From Amoebidium appalachense (lineage: Eukaryota > Ichthyosporea), in contig CAVNZM010000005.1 of NCBI GenBank assembly GCA_963693365.1, positions 5,766,001-5,830,000 of the forward strand: DNA of 64,000 bases, read 5' to 3'. Both the position numbers and the translations under genes were made by a program. Below the pieces are notes generated by a model. That model was not told where the DNA came from. It did not search any database and saw nothing but the letters and a program-made list of their open reading frames with translations. This document shows, in pieces, positions 29,570 to 60,970 of this stretch; position 1 is the stretch's first letter, and each line of letters begins with the position of its first letter.

Positions 29570-30361
29570 CTCTTCACTGACAATCGGTGTGCACACAGGG
29601 CAAGCCGATGACCGGTTGTCAGAGTTCGACGTTCTTCAAGTTAGCTTTGGCTAAACGTTTTTTTTTTTTTTATCTCTTGTGTGTTGATAGATGATACCTA
29701 CAAATGATATACTGTTCTTAGTAATTTTCAAATGATGCCCTTATGTGTCCATGCACGTTAATTGGACGGTGTGGGCAAGTTTGAAGGCGTGACTTCCCTT
29801 TCTATCCGGATGCAGTTAGCATAACTTGAAGATTCAGATTGAAATTTTGGTAGATATGCAATTCTCCAAGATATCGCATATCCAATAGATTTTACAATAT
29901 TGTTTTAAAAATTAACTAGCTAACAGCAACCAATAGTGTGGAGTGATAAACTGTAGGGAGGTTTCAGGCCGCTGAAACATCCCTTGGTAACGCATCACAC
30001 ACAACTTCGAGTGTGGACGTATGCAAAGTTGATTTGTATGACAAGAGTTATCTGTTTCCGTTGTAACAACAAACAGACAGATGATATTTCGTTGACGTTG
30101 AACTTGTTCGGCACTTTCTCTATAGGCATTTTTTGTTTGCTTGTTTTCTCTCGTTTTTCTGTGTGTGTGTGTGGATTCGGTAGCTTTCACGTTTGCAATT
30201 CATTCTTCTTCCAACTGTAACCTTCTCAGGGCCGCACCCATTATTTGTACATTTTCCGTTTTCCCCATCTATCAATGTGTTTTGTGTATTTGTTTGGTTT
30301 ATGGGTGTGTTTTCTTTCTTTCTCTCTTTCTTTTCTTTTTTCTTTTTTCTTTTTTTTTTTT

Positions 30362-30405
<44 letters not shown>

Positions 30406-30615
30406 AGCATACATGGGGTAAACAGATAACATCAATGGTGTATGTATGTCCAGGACCTCATACAGGTGTTGCTCACACCGTGTGAAAGCCTAATAATAAA
30501 TTAACATGGCAACTACAAACAATATCACAGTACTAATCGTGTTTCTTGTCCCGGTCCCTCGGACGTGTGTGTGTGCGTGCATGAGTGTGGGAGAGTGTCT
30601 GTAAATGTATGTGGT

Positions 30616-30673
<58 letters not shown>

Positions 30674-30686
30674 ACACGCACACACC

Positions 30687-30724
<38 letters not shown>

Positions 30725-31342
30725 TGCACAAACACATGCACACACATACACACACACACACACGTGAACACCATCACTCTTACTCGCAGCGAAGCACTTG
30801 CCTATTTTAGTCAGAACAGTATACTTTCTGCTGAATAATTATCCGCTTTGTAAAGTGAATCTACCCAAAGCCGATTAGTTCTGTTTCGTCCACCTTACTT
30901 CAGCTCGATGCATGTTTATTCGGCTGTTGTGAATGGGCCATTTTACTAATAAAATAATGATTGCTTCAGTCAAAGTGCCCTGGGGGAACTACATTGGTAA
31001 TGCGTTTGATCATAGCCCATTGCCGTCTGACCAAAGCTCGTGTACGGTTAAAATCATCGGGTGTTGTTACTGAGTTTCGATATACCACGATTCAAAGGAT
31101 GTGCCCCCCCACCCCCCCACCTCCCCCCCTTACAAAAAAAAAAAATACATACTGCGCACTAACTTAATAACAAGAGTATCATTCGAATACAACATACATT
31201 AATGATATGAGTGTACGAGAATTCATTAGTCTGCCAAACACAACTGTATGCATATACATTGTAGGACTGTATGCATATACATTGAAAAATCTACTGCACG
31301 CCGCTGATGATTTGCACCTTAATTAATGCACCATGCTAATCC
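29170..31342. other. Intergenic spacer between convergent kinase and LysM/WSC genes
   Basis: Contains a poly-C near 29252, a T-run/G-run composite at 29465-29569 and another at 30349-30401, a GT-run, G-run and CA-run series at 30612-30765, AT-rich unique DNA, and a short direct duplication of ACTGTATGCATATACATTG near 31242 and 31266. No exon could be supported. Confidence 0.7.
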
Positions 31343-42262
<10,920 letters not shown>

Positions 42263-43089
42263 CCCACAAGTGCTCGGAGCCATCCTCAGTCTGAATATAT
42301 ATCACCCCTGACAAATGTCTGTGTACGTCCCAATAAGAAGGTGTGTCAAAAATACGATGTAAACTAGGTGGATAAAATTTTGCGTGTAAACTGTTGCTTA
42401 TCGTTGCGCAGTAGAAGTCAGAAACTCCCCTCTTACATGTAACATCGATGGGGCCACACATGCATGCATACCCTGGCAGTCCGAATATTCGAATCTTGAA
42501 TATTCAACGTTAACCAAACACATGAGCCCGAGATCGATCACGCTTAATGTCCTACCTATGTATGGCAAAAGCAAAAGTTCGTACTATCATGCACATCTCT
42601 ACAAATTATGGAAATAAAAAACGCTGTGTCAGGTGTTTAAGGGTACTTAGTCAATGCATTTGTATGCAGGTGAATTTGCGCATGCGGGCAGGCGGCTAGT
42701 GAGCCTGCCCCCCGGGGGACAAAAAGTGCATTCTAGATCTGAAAGCTCCAAGTAGCACTGATTGGTTCCAATTGCATCATCGTCATCTCATCTAACATTC
42801 TGATTGGTTACCACTGCAACAAATCTGGTGCCAAAAAGGTCCGGCCCGAAAAGTTTGGCAAGGCAAAGCCAAAAACAGGCTTTGAAGCCGCCCGCTATGT
42901 AGAACCCGCTGCTCCGCTTGCCATATTTGTGGGTGCCTTCAAGTGAGGGTACAAATTTGAGCGAATTTTCCGGCAACTTCTGCACTATGGGGTAGGCTCT
43001 AGCGGTCCATTACTATACTTGTGGTATACCTACACGGCCCGGGACACTCGACGATAAAATCAGCTACATATACAACAACAGACAAACAA
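42263..43089. other. Upstream region of the LysM/WSC gene
   Basis: Unique, AT-balanced DNA without homopolymers, upstream of the minus-strand start at 42262. Two CCAAT-type boxes (TGATTGGTT) lie 42 bp apart at 42758-42765 and 42800-42807, about 500 nt from the start codon. No TATA box was placed. The right end borders the LINE remnant. Confidence 0.5.
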
Positions 43090-46010
43090 CCACACGTTTA
43101 CAGTGATTTGCGAAACACAGTTTAAAACCCACCACGAATTCAACTCTACATTGGTCGACACATCCACACACCCCGGTTATGCGAAAGACCGAGGCATTAT
43201 TTTACTTGCCGCGCCACACGTGAGAGTGAAGTGCAAACCGGTAGCAAAAACGGAATTCTCGGTTTCTATAGATAGAGTTTCTTTCTAATGTTTTTACTTT
43301 TGTGTATTACCCACCATATATGTCGGTTGCCGAATTGACTCACGAGTTGTCACAGTTACCAATGTCCACTGCTATTTTAGGTGATTTTTAACACGCGACT
43401 CCACCACACAGACACACTGCAAGTGATTGTCGGGTACCCATCTAAGCCCCCAGAGCGCGCTATGCCTTTAGCAAGGTATGTTCAAAGTCACACTTTGCGG
43501 TTCCCTCAAATATCCCATGCCCACAACACCGACTGGGGAGTGGCCTTTTGGCCATCAACCATGTCAAAACTCTCTCTCCCTCCTAACCTCTCTAGGTCAT
43601 CTGACCACTCTCCTATCCTTTTCCTACCTAAGATCTCCCTTAATCTGCTCTCTCCTCCTCCTCCCACCTTTCGCCTCCGTCTATCCCAGCTCAAGTCACA
43701 GTGGGGTAAAGTTGATGTATGTGTATGCTATGCAACGAAACACCCTATACATATGGCCTATTAGAATCTGCACACGCCAGACCAGATTCAGATCTCGTAC
43801 TAGATACACGCACTAACTTTATTGTTGATGATTTGATAGATAGATCTCGGTGATTATGCTGGTGGTGGTAGGAAGGAATATCCCGATGCTCTCTTGTTAC
43901 CAAACACCACTCCCGCTAGACTAGGTGAGCCCCTGTCTCAAAAGGAAAGCTTGCGCCGGCTTGCTAGTATGAATCGATTTGGCCCCCCTGCTCGTATCAT
44001 TGGTGATACCACTGGAGACCCCCTCATAGACTCTGATAAGTATTTCTCGGAACTGTTTAAAGATAGGACCCCGGCTCAGAAACCTATTGTGTGGCCTGTA
44101 GACCCATCCATCCCCATAGAATCGATCCTCCCGTTTTTAAGTCCCGATACCATATGGTCTGTGATATCTAGTTATAGCTCTAGTAAGTCTTGTGGACCTG
44201 ATGGACTTCCTGCTGGGTTTCGTAAAATCCTTGTTCCCTCCTACCCACAAAAGGAAAGTGATCGTGATCTTACTATTATGTTAAGCTCTCTCTTTTCTTT
44301 TCTTTGTGTGGTAAATGTGGACATGTCCCGTCATCTTGGTTAGATACCTTAGTGATCCCCATAGTTAAGAAGGACTCGGAGGGCCCCATATCATCTTTTC
44401 GCCCCATCACACTAACCCAGGTTGTTCGTAGATTCTTTGAAGCTTGCTTACTTAGGTTATTTGCACATCACCCTAGGTTTCAATCTATTCTTCACATACA
44501 CCCATGCCAATCCGCTTTTCGTAAAAACAATTCATGTTATGTTCAAATAATGGCACTGCACGATTCTATGTCTATGCAAGTTGGTGCACGATATGTTGGT
44601 TTTATTGATTGGAAAACTGCTTACGATTCTGTCTCCCCTGGCCTCCTATGGGAAAAGCTTGCTGCACGGGGTGCACCACACTGCATTGGTGTTTTGTTAG
44701 AAGCACTCTTGTCTCAAACCTATGGTAGAGCTGTGTTTAATGGGCATCTTTCATATGGTTTTGCTCGTACTAGAGGTCTCTTGCAGGGTTCATTGCTTAG
44801 CCCCTTTTTGTTTAACCTATTTATAGATGATTTGGCTGTCAAGATTTATGCCGAAAATGATGATCCTATTAATAACTTTCCGCCTGCACTTCTCTTATGC
44901 CGATGATCTGTCTCTCCTTGCCCGTACCCCTAGACGCCTGCAAAGATTGTTCGATGTAGTGTCCGAGTGGTGCAAGGCAAACCTTATGTTAAGGATTATG
45001 ATCCTTAACATAGACAAATGTGGTGTTCTTGTACCTGATATAGTTAACAATTTACACACATTTACATTATCATCTAAACCTGTACCTATAGTTCCAGAAT
45101 ACAAATATCTTGGTGTTCCGGTTAATTCTGTTGGTGTTATGTTTTCCCATATGGTCGAAAAGAGGGTAGAGCTGGCTCGTAAGCGGTTAGCTTTCTTCTG
45201 GGCTAATATTTTTTAAAGACACACCACTCCAACCTTAATGATTAGACTTACACTTATTCGCACTTTTGTCTTCCTGGCATGTGAATATGGTTTACCCCTT
45301 CTCGCCGCTTGGATCAAGAAAGAGAGAACTAGAGCGCTTAAACCCTTGGCAAATTTCCTTGAAGCAGAAGTTACCTCCTTTCTATCTAACAACTGTTGTA
45401 AACCTGGGCCTGTAACGCTCTCGATATATGGTCTGGTCCCAATAGCTGCTAGAGTATCCCATCTCGCGCTGAAATTCAATAAGCACATAAGCCGCTTAAA
45501 GAAGTATTTGCCCTCCCACCCTCTCTTCTCTATCCGACCTGTCCCCTCCTCACCTCTCCCCTCTTTCCTTCCCTCTCTCTCTCCTTCTCCCCCGGGCACA
45601 AATACAAATAAACCCCGCAAAAGTGTGCACTATAGTTGTGCGTGTGGCTTTCGACTGCCACTTACTTATTAGACATGTTTACACAATCACAAGATAATTA
45701 CGCAATATAACAAATGGAAAAAGATACCACACGACACCAGACCCGATGAAAGCATACACCTTGAAAAACTAAGCCTTATGTCTCGTTTTATATAATGACC
45801 GCCTTAACCATATTCCCAAATATGGCACTCGCAAATGTGTAACACCTAAATACATATTACCTTCCTGTAGAATTGGTCTTTCTCTAGCTGATGGTATTAT
45901 TGATCACATACCACGCTTTTACTGTACACGTGCTATACAGTGGAGATCTAATAAGTATAAGGTGGCATCGTTTGCATGCCCAAACAACACACACACACAC
46001 TAGTTTAAAC
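43090..46010 (+). mobile_element. Degenerate non-LTR (LINE) retrotransposon with APE-type endonuclease and reverse transcriptase
   Basis: The coding remnant is split over several frames. Endonuclease traces: ICETQ near 43105, a KDRGIILLA block, VFTFVYYPPYMSV, ILGDF followed by NTRL after a one-base shift near 43388, and SDHSPILF near 43600. Linker and start of the RT at 43894-44343. Reverse transcriptase at 44304-44906, with FIDWKTAYDS and GLLQGSLLSPFLFNLFIDDL, then SYADDLSLL in the next frame at about 44897. Thumb and C-terminal region continue past 45216 to about 46000 with further stops. At least five frame changes or stops make it non-functional. I saw no clear poly-A tail or target-site duplication, and the clade cannot be named from reading alone. 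Confidence 0.87.
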
Positions 46011-46147
46011 GGTCATGCATCGCCAAATGTAGTTTGATAGACCACATAATACCGCAACACACACACGTCACATTCACAACAGACACCCAGAAAGATAGCC
46101 TACCTGAAAATTACAACATCCTTGATTTTATACTGATCTATGAAAAA

Positions 46148-46369
46148 CTACTCCGGGACGTGTGTTGCCTCTAGGGGGACATCCCCTTGGACGAAAGTGA
46201 ACCTGCAATGGTTGTAAACCACGGCAAGCCCCCAGTCATCAATTTTATTGATCCGTGAGGTCTTTGTGCCCAAAAAACGGGGGAAGTCTTCGCCCCGTGA
46301 AAAAACAGCACGTATGTGTGGATCAATGGGGGTTGAGTGTGGGTGTAGGTGGGTGGGTGAAAAGGAATA
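46148..46369 (-). CDS. Unassigned open frame with protein-like composition
   Basis: About 73 codons ending in TAG at 46148-46150, with ordinary composition (EDFPRFLGTKTSRINKIDDW then GLAVVYNHCRFTFVQGDVP). There is no in-frame ATG and no good acceptor within the frame; an upstream TGA closes it near 46370. I do not recognise the family. It may be a remnant of a mobile element or the last exon of a lost gene. Confidence 0.2.
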   Translation of the reverse strand, partial: YSFSPTHLHPHSTPIDPHIRAVFSRGEDFPRFLGTKTSRINKIDDWGLAVVYNHCRFTFVQGDVPLEATHVPE

Positions 46370-46476
46370 TCATAGTATAGCTGTAAGGCTGTGGGTGCTA
46401 AACACAGAAGATGTGTTTGTAGCTTGCTGATCTGCTAAAAACTGTCGTGCTTATATACCTAAGCCTACCGATCTGA

Positions 46477-46566
46477 GCCAATCAAAATCGATCTAGTGAT
46501 ATGTGAAATCTGATCCAAACCAATCAAACTCGGTCTAGTGATATGTGGAATCTGATGTTTTGATTG
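46477..46566. repeat. Two tandem ~46-bp CCAATCAAA units with a closing inverted TTTGATTGG
   Basis: Unit: CCAATCAAA, then TCTAGTGATATGTG(A/G)AATCTGAT. The second copy ends with TTTTGATTGGC, the reverse complement of the unit start, so the pair could fold back. Confidence 0.75.
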
Positions 46567-46780
46567 GCTAATAGGTGCCCGTGTGCGGGCAGCCAACCGC
46601 GAACTGCTAAAACACGAAATGAAGCCTACATGGTTATGTTGATACCGAACACCCATCCTACGTGTTTACCCAGAAAAAATATTTATGTCAATAAATTCCA
46701 CAAATAAAACCACACGCGTAACTACGACCTATTTATTAAATGTATTGATTGGCTTGAGAAACACATCATTACAAAATTCT

Positions 46781-46782
<2 letters not shown>

Positions 46783-46869
<87 letters not shown>
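46783..46869. repeat. (CA)n microsatellite
   Basis: About 43 uninterrupted CA units, followed 35 nt later by an A-run (46902-46930). Confidence 0.96.
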
Positions 46870-46871
<2 letters not shown>

Positions 46872-47084
46872 AGCTGATAAAGAGTGTCCCAGGGGAGCCC
46901 GAAAAAAAAAAAAAAAAAAAAAAAAAAAAACGGGGAACCCCAACTAATTGATTTCTCTTAGTCTTTATGGTGTCTCGTAGAGAAAGGAAACCCTGATATA
47001 TAATCATCACCCGACATCTATGTACGTGATCATGATATACCGCTGAGGGGATATTCCGAGCAAAACCCCCCCATACCTGAGACT

Positions 47085-47120
47085 GGTCTCTCTTTGCCTC
47101 GAGTAAACAGCGTAAACCCC
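47085..47120 (-). repeat. Dispersed 36-bp repeat, copy 2
   Basis: Reverse complement of 16387-16422 with a single base difference. Flanking sequence is not shared. Confidence 0.6.
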
Positions 47121-48410
47121 CTGGTATATAGGAGGCTCTGGGTGCACGTAATATATGTACACATACCGTACAGGTCTAGAATCTTGAATTTTCAAAAGTG
47201 CGCAGCCGATGGCTCTATGGCTCTCAGGAGCTGCAGAATGTTAGTGATTACTAATGCGGACGTGCATACGGATGGTTTAAGTATACAAGGAAGTCTTTGA
47301 CCTATCATAAATAAATACTTCATAAATACTGCAGAACACATTCGACTTGGTCCGGAAGACGTAAATGCCCGTCTTCTAGAGCAAAATTTGAGGTTTTCTT
47401 ATTTTTCGATCGCGTTCTTGCCAGAGGACCCCTAACAAGTAGGGTGTCGCTATGAAGCGTATGATATTTATAACAACATTTCATAATACGCGAAGCGCGG
47501 TTCACTAATGAAAAAGCGGCTTTAGAGCTGCTTAAAGGTGGCTTGGTCGTGATTTCTAGAAGACGGCAAAACACCGTAGGCTAGACTTAGATCTATTTGG
47601 CACTCTATCAGATCGATCGGAGTTTCGACTCTGTAACGGTTGGCTTTTAATATTAATATTTGCACACGTCAACGCATGACTTAGAAGGGGAGGGGAGACA
47701 CCATCATTACTTTAACAAGCTTTTCTCTCTACCTTATGTTTATTTTATTTTCCGGGGGGAGAGGTCGGTGGGGGGGGGGGGGGGGGGGGGGGGGGGAGGG
47801 GGGGGGGGGAGGGGAGGGTTGCTACGTGTGCAACTGCTGTGGATGAAATAATGCATATGAATAAAACATATGACGGTTGCCTGTGTATACTCTGTGCTTG
47901 TGTGTAAACTTAGCATGTCACTTAATTCCCCTCTCCTCGCCCTCCCCTTCCCCCCCTCCGCCCCCCCCCCCTCCCCCCCCCCCCCCCCCCTCCCCTCCCT
48001 CCCCTCACTGGACCTCCTCCTTTCCCCCAGTTCTTTTTTTAAGGAGATTGCCGGTCTTTTACCCATGCTCCCGAGATATCTGCCATATAATTTGAAGAAA
48101 TGGACTATAATGCACAATTCGTCTGCAGTAGATTACAGTACGTTATGGGTATGTTGGGGCATCCCTCCCCCCCCCCCTCCCCCCCCTCCCCCCCCTCCCC
48201 CCTCCCCCCCCCCTCCCCCCCCCCTCCCCCCCCCCCCCCCCCCCCCCACACACACACACAAAAAAAAAAATAAACATGTTGGGGAGGGTGGGGAGGGGGA
48301 GGGGGACATTAATGTAGATATTTTTCCTTCCCACCCCCACGTCCCTCCTTCTCCCCCCCCCCCCCCCCCCCCCACACACACACACCCACCCCCTTCCCCC
48401 CTCCACTTAC

Positions 48411-48485
48411 CGCCTCTTCTCCTGCCCCTGCTCCACTCCCGTGTGCAGCAGCGGTGTCATCTTCTAACGGGTTGAATGAGTAAGC
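48411..48485 (-). CDS. Possible orphan 25-codon exon
   Basis: Bounded by a plausible acceptor (CTACAG before 48485) and a strong donor (GCG then GTAAGTG below 48411), phase 0 at both ends and free of stops (contains FNPLEDDTAAAHGS). No neighbouring exon could be linked to it, and it lies 3' of the GH13 stop on the same strand, so it could belong to a separate small gene or be chance. Confidence 0.25.
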
Positions 48486-48968
48486 CTGTAGCTTTCGTAC
48501 ATGTAGGTGCGCACGATGATGTGTGTGTGCTTGCATGTGGGTTCCACGGTGTGCGCGTGCTCCTATGTGTGCATGTGGTTTTGAAATCCCACCGCTCCAT
48601 TTATACGTATCTAACTTATAAATCGTGTGAATGCACACACGTACGTATTCGGCATAGAAAAAATGCAGAATCTGGACTGCGCGTATTCTTTCTTTCCCCA
48701 CCATTTTCAGAATGTATGTACCATGAGGGTGTGGTCAAAGCTCTAAGAAACCGAAGCGAATGCACAAACTAAAATTTATACAACCATACACATGGAGTAT
48801 CCGTTAGCCTTTTATTCTCTGTGGCACCCTGTGGCATGCTGCATGTCCTCCTTTGAGTAGGTACGTGTTGATGGCCATTAAAAAATCCACCTCTTGTATG
48901 TGTATCGAACTGAAACGTCATTCTACTATCCAATCACATCTATATATTAAATATTCAATATCCAGCCC

Positions 48969-48999
<31 letters not shown>

Positions 49000-49243
49000 A
49001 AATAAAATAAAATAATCGCAGTATTCTGGCTCCCAAACATAAACACCCAAACACCCAGAAAGGTCCTCCGGTATCATAATACCCCTGATACACCAGGGTT
49101 TCAGTAAGACTATTGTCACAAAAAAAAAAAAAAAAATTCGCCAGAAAGAAAATGAGAAGAATAAAACATTTCAACATGAGAAATGACACGTGCACCCCAA
49201 CATAAACCCAGCAGCCATCCATTTTCCTTTATTACAACAACAA

Positions 49244-49277
<34 letters not shown>

Positions 49278-49400
49278 ATCGCCCAACCATATCGGCATAT
49301 TCTACAACCAAGACTAAGAAGGGGAAAAAAAAAAAAAAAAAGATTATCAACGAGGGCTGGCCCACCATACATACACCCAGCAGCCATCCATTTTCCTTCA

Positions 49401-49432
<32 letters not shown>

Positions 49433-49538
49433 AAAAAAAAAAAATGAAAGAAAGAAAGAAAGGCACACCGCCCCAAACGTATCCCCAGAATGCAAAACCA
49501 GAACTTTTCACGTACTTAAAATCCTTGAAACTCCACAA

Positions 49539-58392
<8,854 letters not shown>

Positions 58393-59768
58393 GGTGGTGG
58401 CGGGGGAGGGCCTGGCGATGATTAGCAATTTCAGGTGTAATTTATAGCCAATGGAATGAATCAACACTGTAATTATAAACTCAAAAACTTAAGAATATTT
58501 TTGGATAAATGCAGTGGCTGTGTTCTCTCTCGTTGTCCCATCCAGAGCACTTACGAGGATACCCATTAGGTTTGTTCGTTGATATTGCAAACCATCCAAG
58601 TTTAAAGAACCGGGAGGAAGGGTGGGGGGGGGGAGAGGGGGGGGGGGGGAGGTGGGGGGGGGGGGGGGGGGGGGCGCCGGGAGTCTCCGGTCGGGGGGTT
58701 AAACGGGGGGGGGCGGGGAGCCGGCAGGGGGGGGAGCACGAAGGGGGAACAATGCCTTTCGAACCACAGTTTTTTCAAATATCTCATCTCACACACGTGG
58801 CTATGAACACCAGACATGTACACACGAAGAAAATCATAGCACCAGACTGTATTTACGAAGACAGGAGAAAAGTACTTATAACACTGAATCCAAGCCGTGT
58901 TGGAAGGAGAAGAGAAAAATTCATGAACAAATTCACTAGCTAGTTCTACACAAAATAAAACCTTTCTTTTCTTCCTTTTTCCTTTTTTTTTGGGTTTTCT
59001 GTAGACCTACCTCGCTGCTCATGCAGTTGTAGACAATCAACCGATGTGGCCTTTTCACACTACTGACGCCAGGCTCACACAAAAAAGTACCAAGCTCTCC
59101 CCAGAGCCCACACCTCTAAGCTTGGTTCAAGAGCACAGGAAACGTGGAAATTTGGCTGGAATGTGACACTGGTGAATTTCCATGGAAACGCTTGCATTTT
59201 ATAGCTGCTTGTGCTTCGCTGCGCAAATTTGCTGAGTGCACGCTTTTTGGCTTGTGCTTGTGGTCGAAAACGGAGAGATTTCGGTGAACGTGTTATTGCT
59301 TGCGCATGGAAGACCATACGTGCGAGGCCTATATACCAGTTAAAACGATTTTCGTGTACCCAAATATAGTTATTTTTATCGTCCTCGCAAGCCATTGGAT
59401 TACAGTATCCAATCAGAGTGTAGCCCGTTTGTTTACATCCAGCACGTTACATAACTTTTTGGTGTGACACGATACTACGATCCTCTGACTTAGCCTCCCA
59501 AGTTTCTGCGCTTGACAGCCTGAGCACCAAACTAACTTGACACGAAAACACATGCCGCTGTAGTTGCTGAGACCAAGACCGCACACACATGCATACCGAA
59601 GTCAAGATGAAGGCCGCACATGCACACGTGTACCCCCCCCCCCCCCCCCCCCACCCCACCACCACCAAAAAAAAATCCGGGACTCAAGTAAATCAAATTA
59701 ATTGAGTTTTACTTGTTCGTGCGTGGGCGCCGGGCCGCAATTGGTTCTTCAGTTCTAATGGGGTTCAC

Positions 59769-59858
<90 letters not shown>

Positions 59859-60458
59859 GTGCGTGTAATTGGGGGGGGGGGGAGGAGGATAGGGATAGGG
59901 TGCTTGTGCAACGTTCAACTTGGTCATGGATCGGTGGCTGTGCACGTGGGCCGGTGGCTGGTTGGGTGTGTGTGTGTGTGGAAGGGAAGGGGGGGGAAGA
60001 TTTGAAGTTGCCGAGATGTAATGTGCTTTACTGTGTCGTCGATCCATCATTTTATCGACTAGATTACATCCTTTTATGCATTTTGCTCAATGAGTCATCA
60101 TTGAACGAATATTCAGCCAAGAGTTTTACATTTCATTCTAAATAGCAAATCTTAGGCACCTTTGATTAACTTTCAACTTCCAAACATGTTTTCACCCTAC
60201 AGGAACAAGTTCAAAAGGCAGCCGGAGGCCCGAGAGAGGCACATATTGTTGGGTGGGTGGGTGGGTGGGTGGGGCGAGAGAGAGGGGGGGGGGGGGGGGG
60301 GGGGGAGGGGGGAGGGGGGATGGGTGGATGCAGGGTATTATGAAAAGACAAAAATGAATAAACTTTTACGACTATTACAGAACAGGCAACCGAAACAGCT
60401 TCCGTGTGAAGCCTCTACTATACATTCATACCTATAGTGACTGTCTGTCACGAAGCAC

Positions 60459-60490
<32 letters not shown>

Positions 60491-60781
60491 ACTAAACACA
60501 TTCATACATCATGATGTATATCTGTAACAATACATGCTACCTAAACGGTTAGTCATACACACAAACGGGTGGAAGTGTCTTCTTGATGTGTTTCAAAATG
60601 TAGACGGTGGAGATTTACAAAACCATATCAGAGCGGATCATCAAGCATATCATATCTATACACGTACTAAGTGTGCGCACACAAAAGATGTATGTTCCTG
60701 TGTGCGCGTGTGAAGGAGCACTTTTTGTACGTTTGCGACAACACTCAAGCGCCCAGGTTATGAATGCGTACGTGCATGTGT

Positions 60782-60824
<43 letters not shown>

Positions 60825-60970
60825 CGCGCGCGCGTGGGCATGCGTGTGTGTGCACGCGCATGCGTGCACATGACTGTGCAATACCTCAAAGATGTTGCAT
60901 GCGCAAGAAAACGAATGCTAATTGATCGTGGATTGGCTGGCTGGGAGCCCAAGAATTAATCCTGCCATCA
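58393..60970. other. Intergenic region upstream of GH13 and downstream of the DNAJ-like gene
   Basis: Contains G-runs at 58620-58740, unique DNA, a CCAATCAG box at 59409-59416, a C-run at 59635-59651, (GT)n at 59769-59854, G-rich DNA at 60245-60320, an A-run at 60461-60489 and (GT)n/(CG)n at 60783-60834. A 106-codon frame with ATG (59395-59075, minus) has no recognisable domain and is not called. Confidence 0.6.
59769..59854. repeat. (GT)n microsatellite
   Basis: About 42 GT units followed by GCGTGTGTGCGTG and a G-run, in the spacer upstream of the GH13 gene. Confidence 0.95.

Larger units (their letters stand above)
46011..49538. other. Intergenic region between the LINE remnant and the GH13 gene
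   Basis: Holds an unassigned minus-strand frame (46148-46369), two tandem ~46-bp CCAATCAAA units (46477-46566), (CA)n at 46783-46869 with an A-run, the inverse copy of the 36-bp repeat (47085-47120), a candidate small inverted-repeat element (47367-47571), a poly-G block (47771-47812), C-runs (47950-48000 and 48167-48247), a candidate 75-nt exon (48411-48485), and C-run/A-run composites at 48966-49002 and 49402-49444 within A-rich DNA that carries a partly duplicated CAGCAGCCATCCATTTTCC (49210, 49380). Confidence 0.6.

Noticed and set aside
43381-43764. Independent protein-coding gene
   Set aside because: It is the middle of the LINE endonuclease domain (GDFN- and SDH-type motifs) in one of several broken frames.
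48031-48148. Plus-strand exon between a CCCCCAG acceptor and a GTATGT donor
   Set aside because: Open but unlinked to any other plus-strand exon and lies between C-runs, so the acceptor may be incidental.
59075-59395. 106-codon minus-strand ORF with ATG
   Set aside because: No domain, no homolog recognised, and its length is within chance for 64 kb of AT-balanced DNA.
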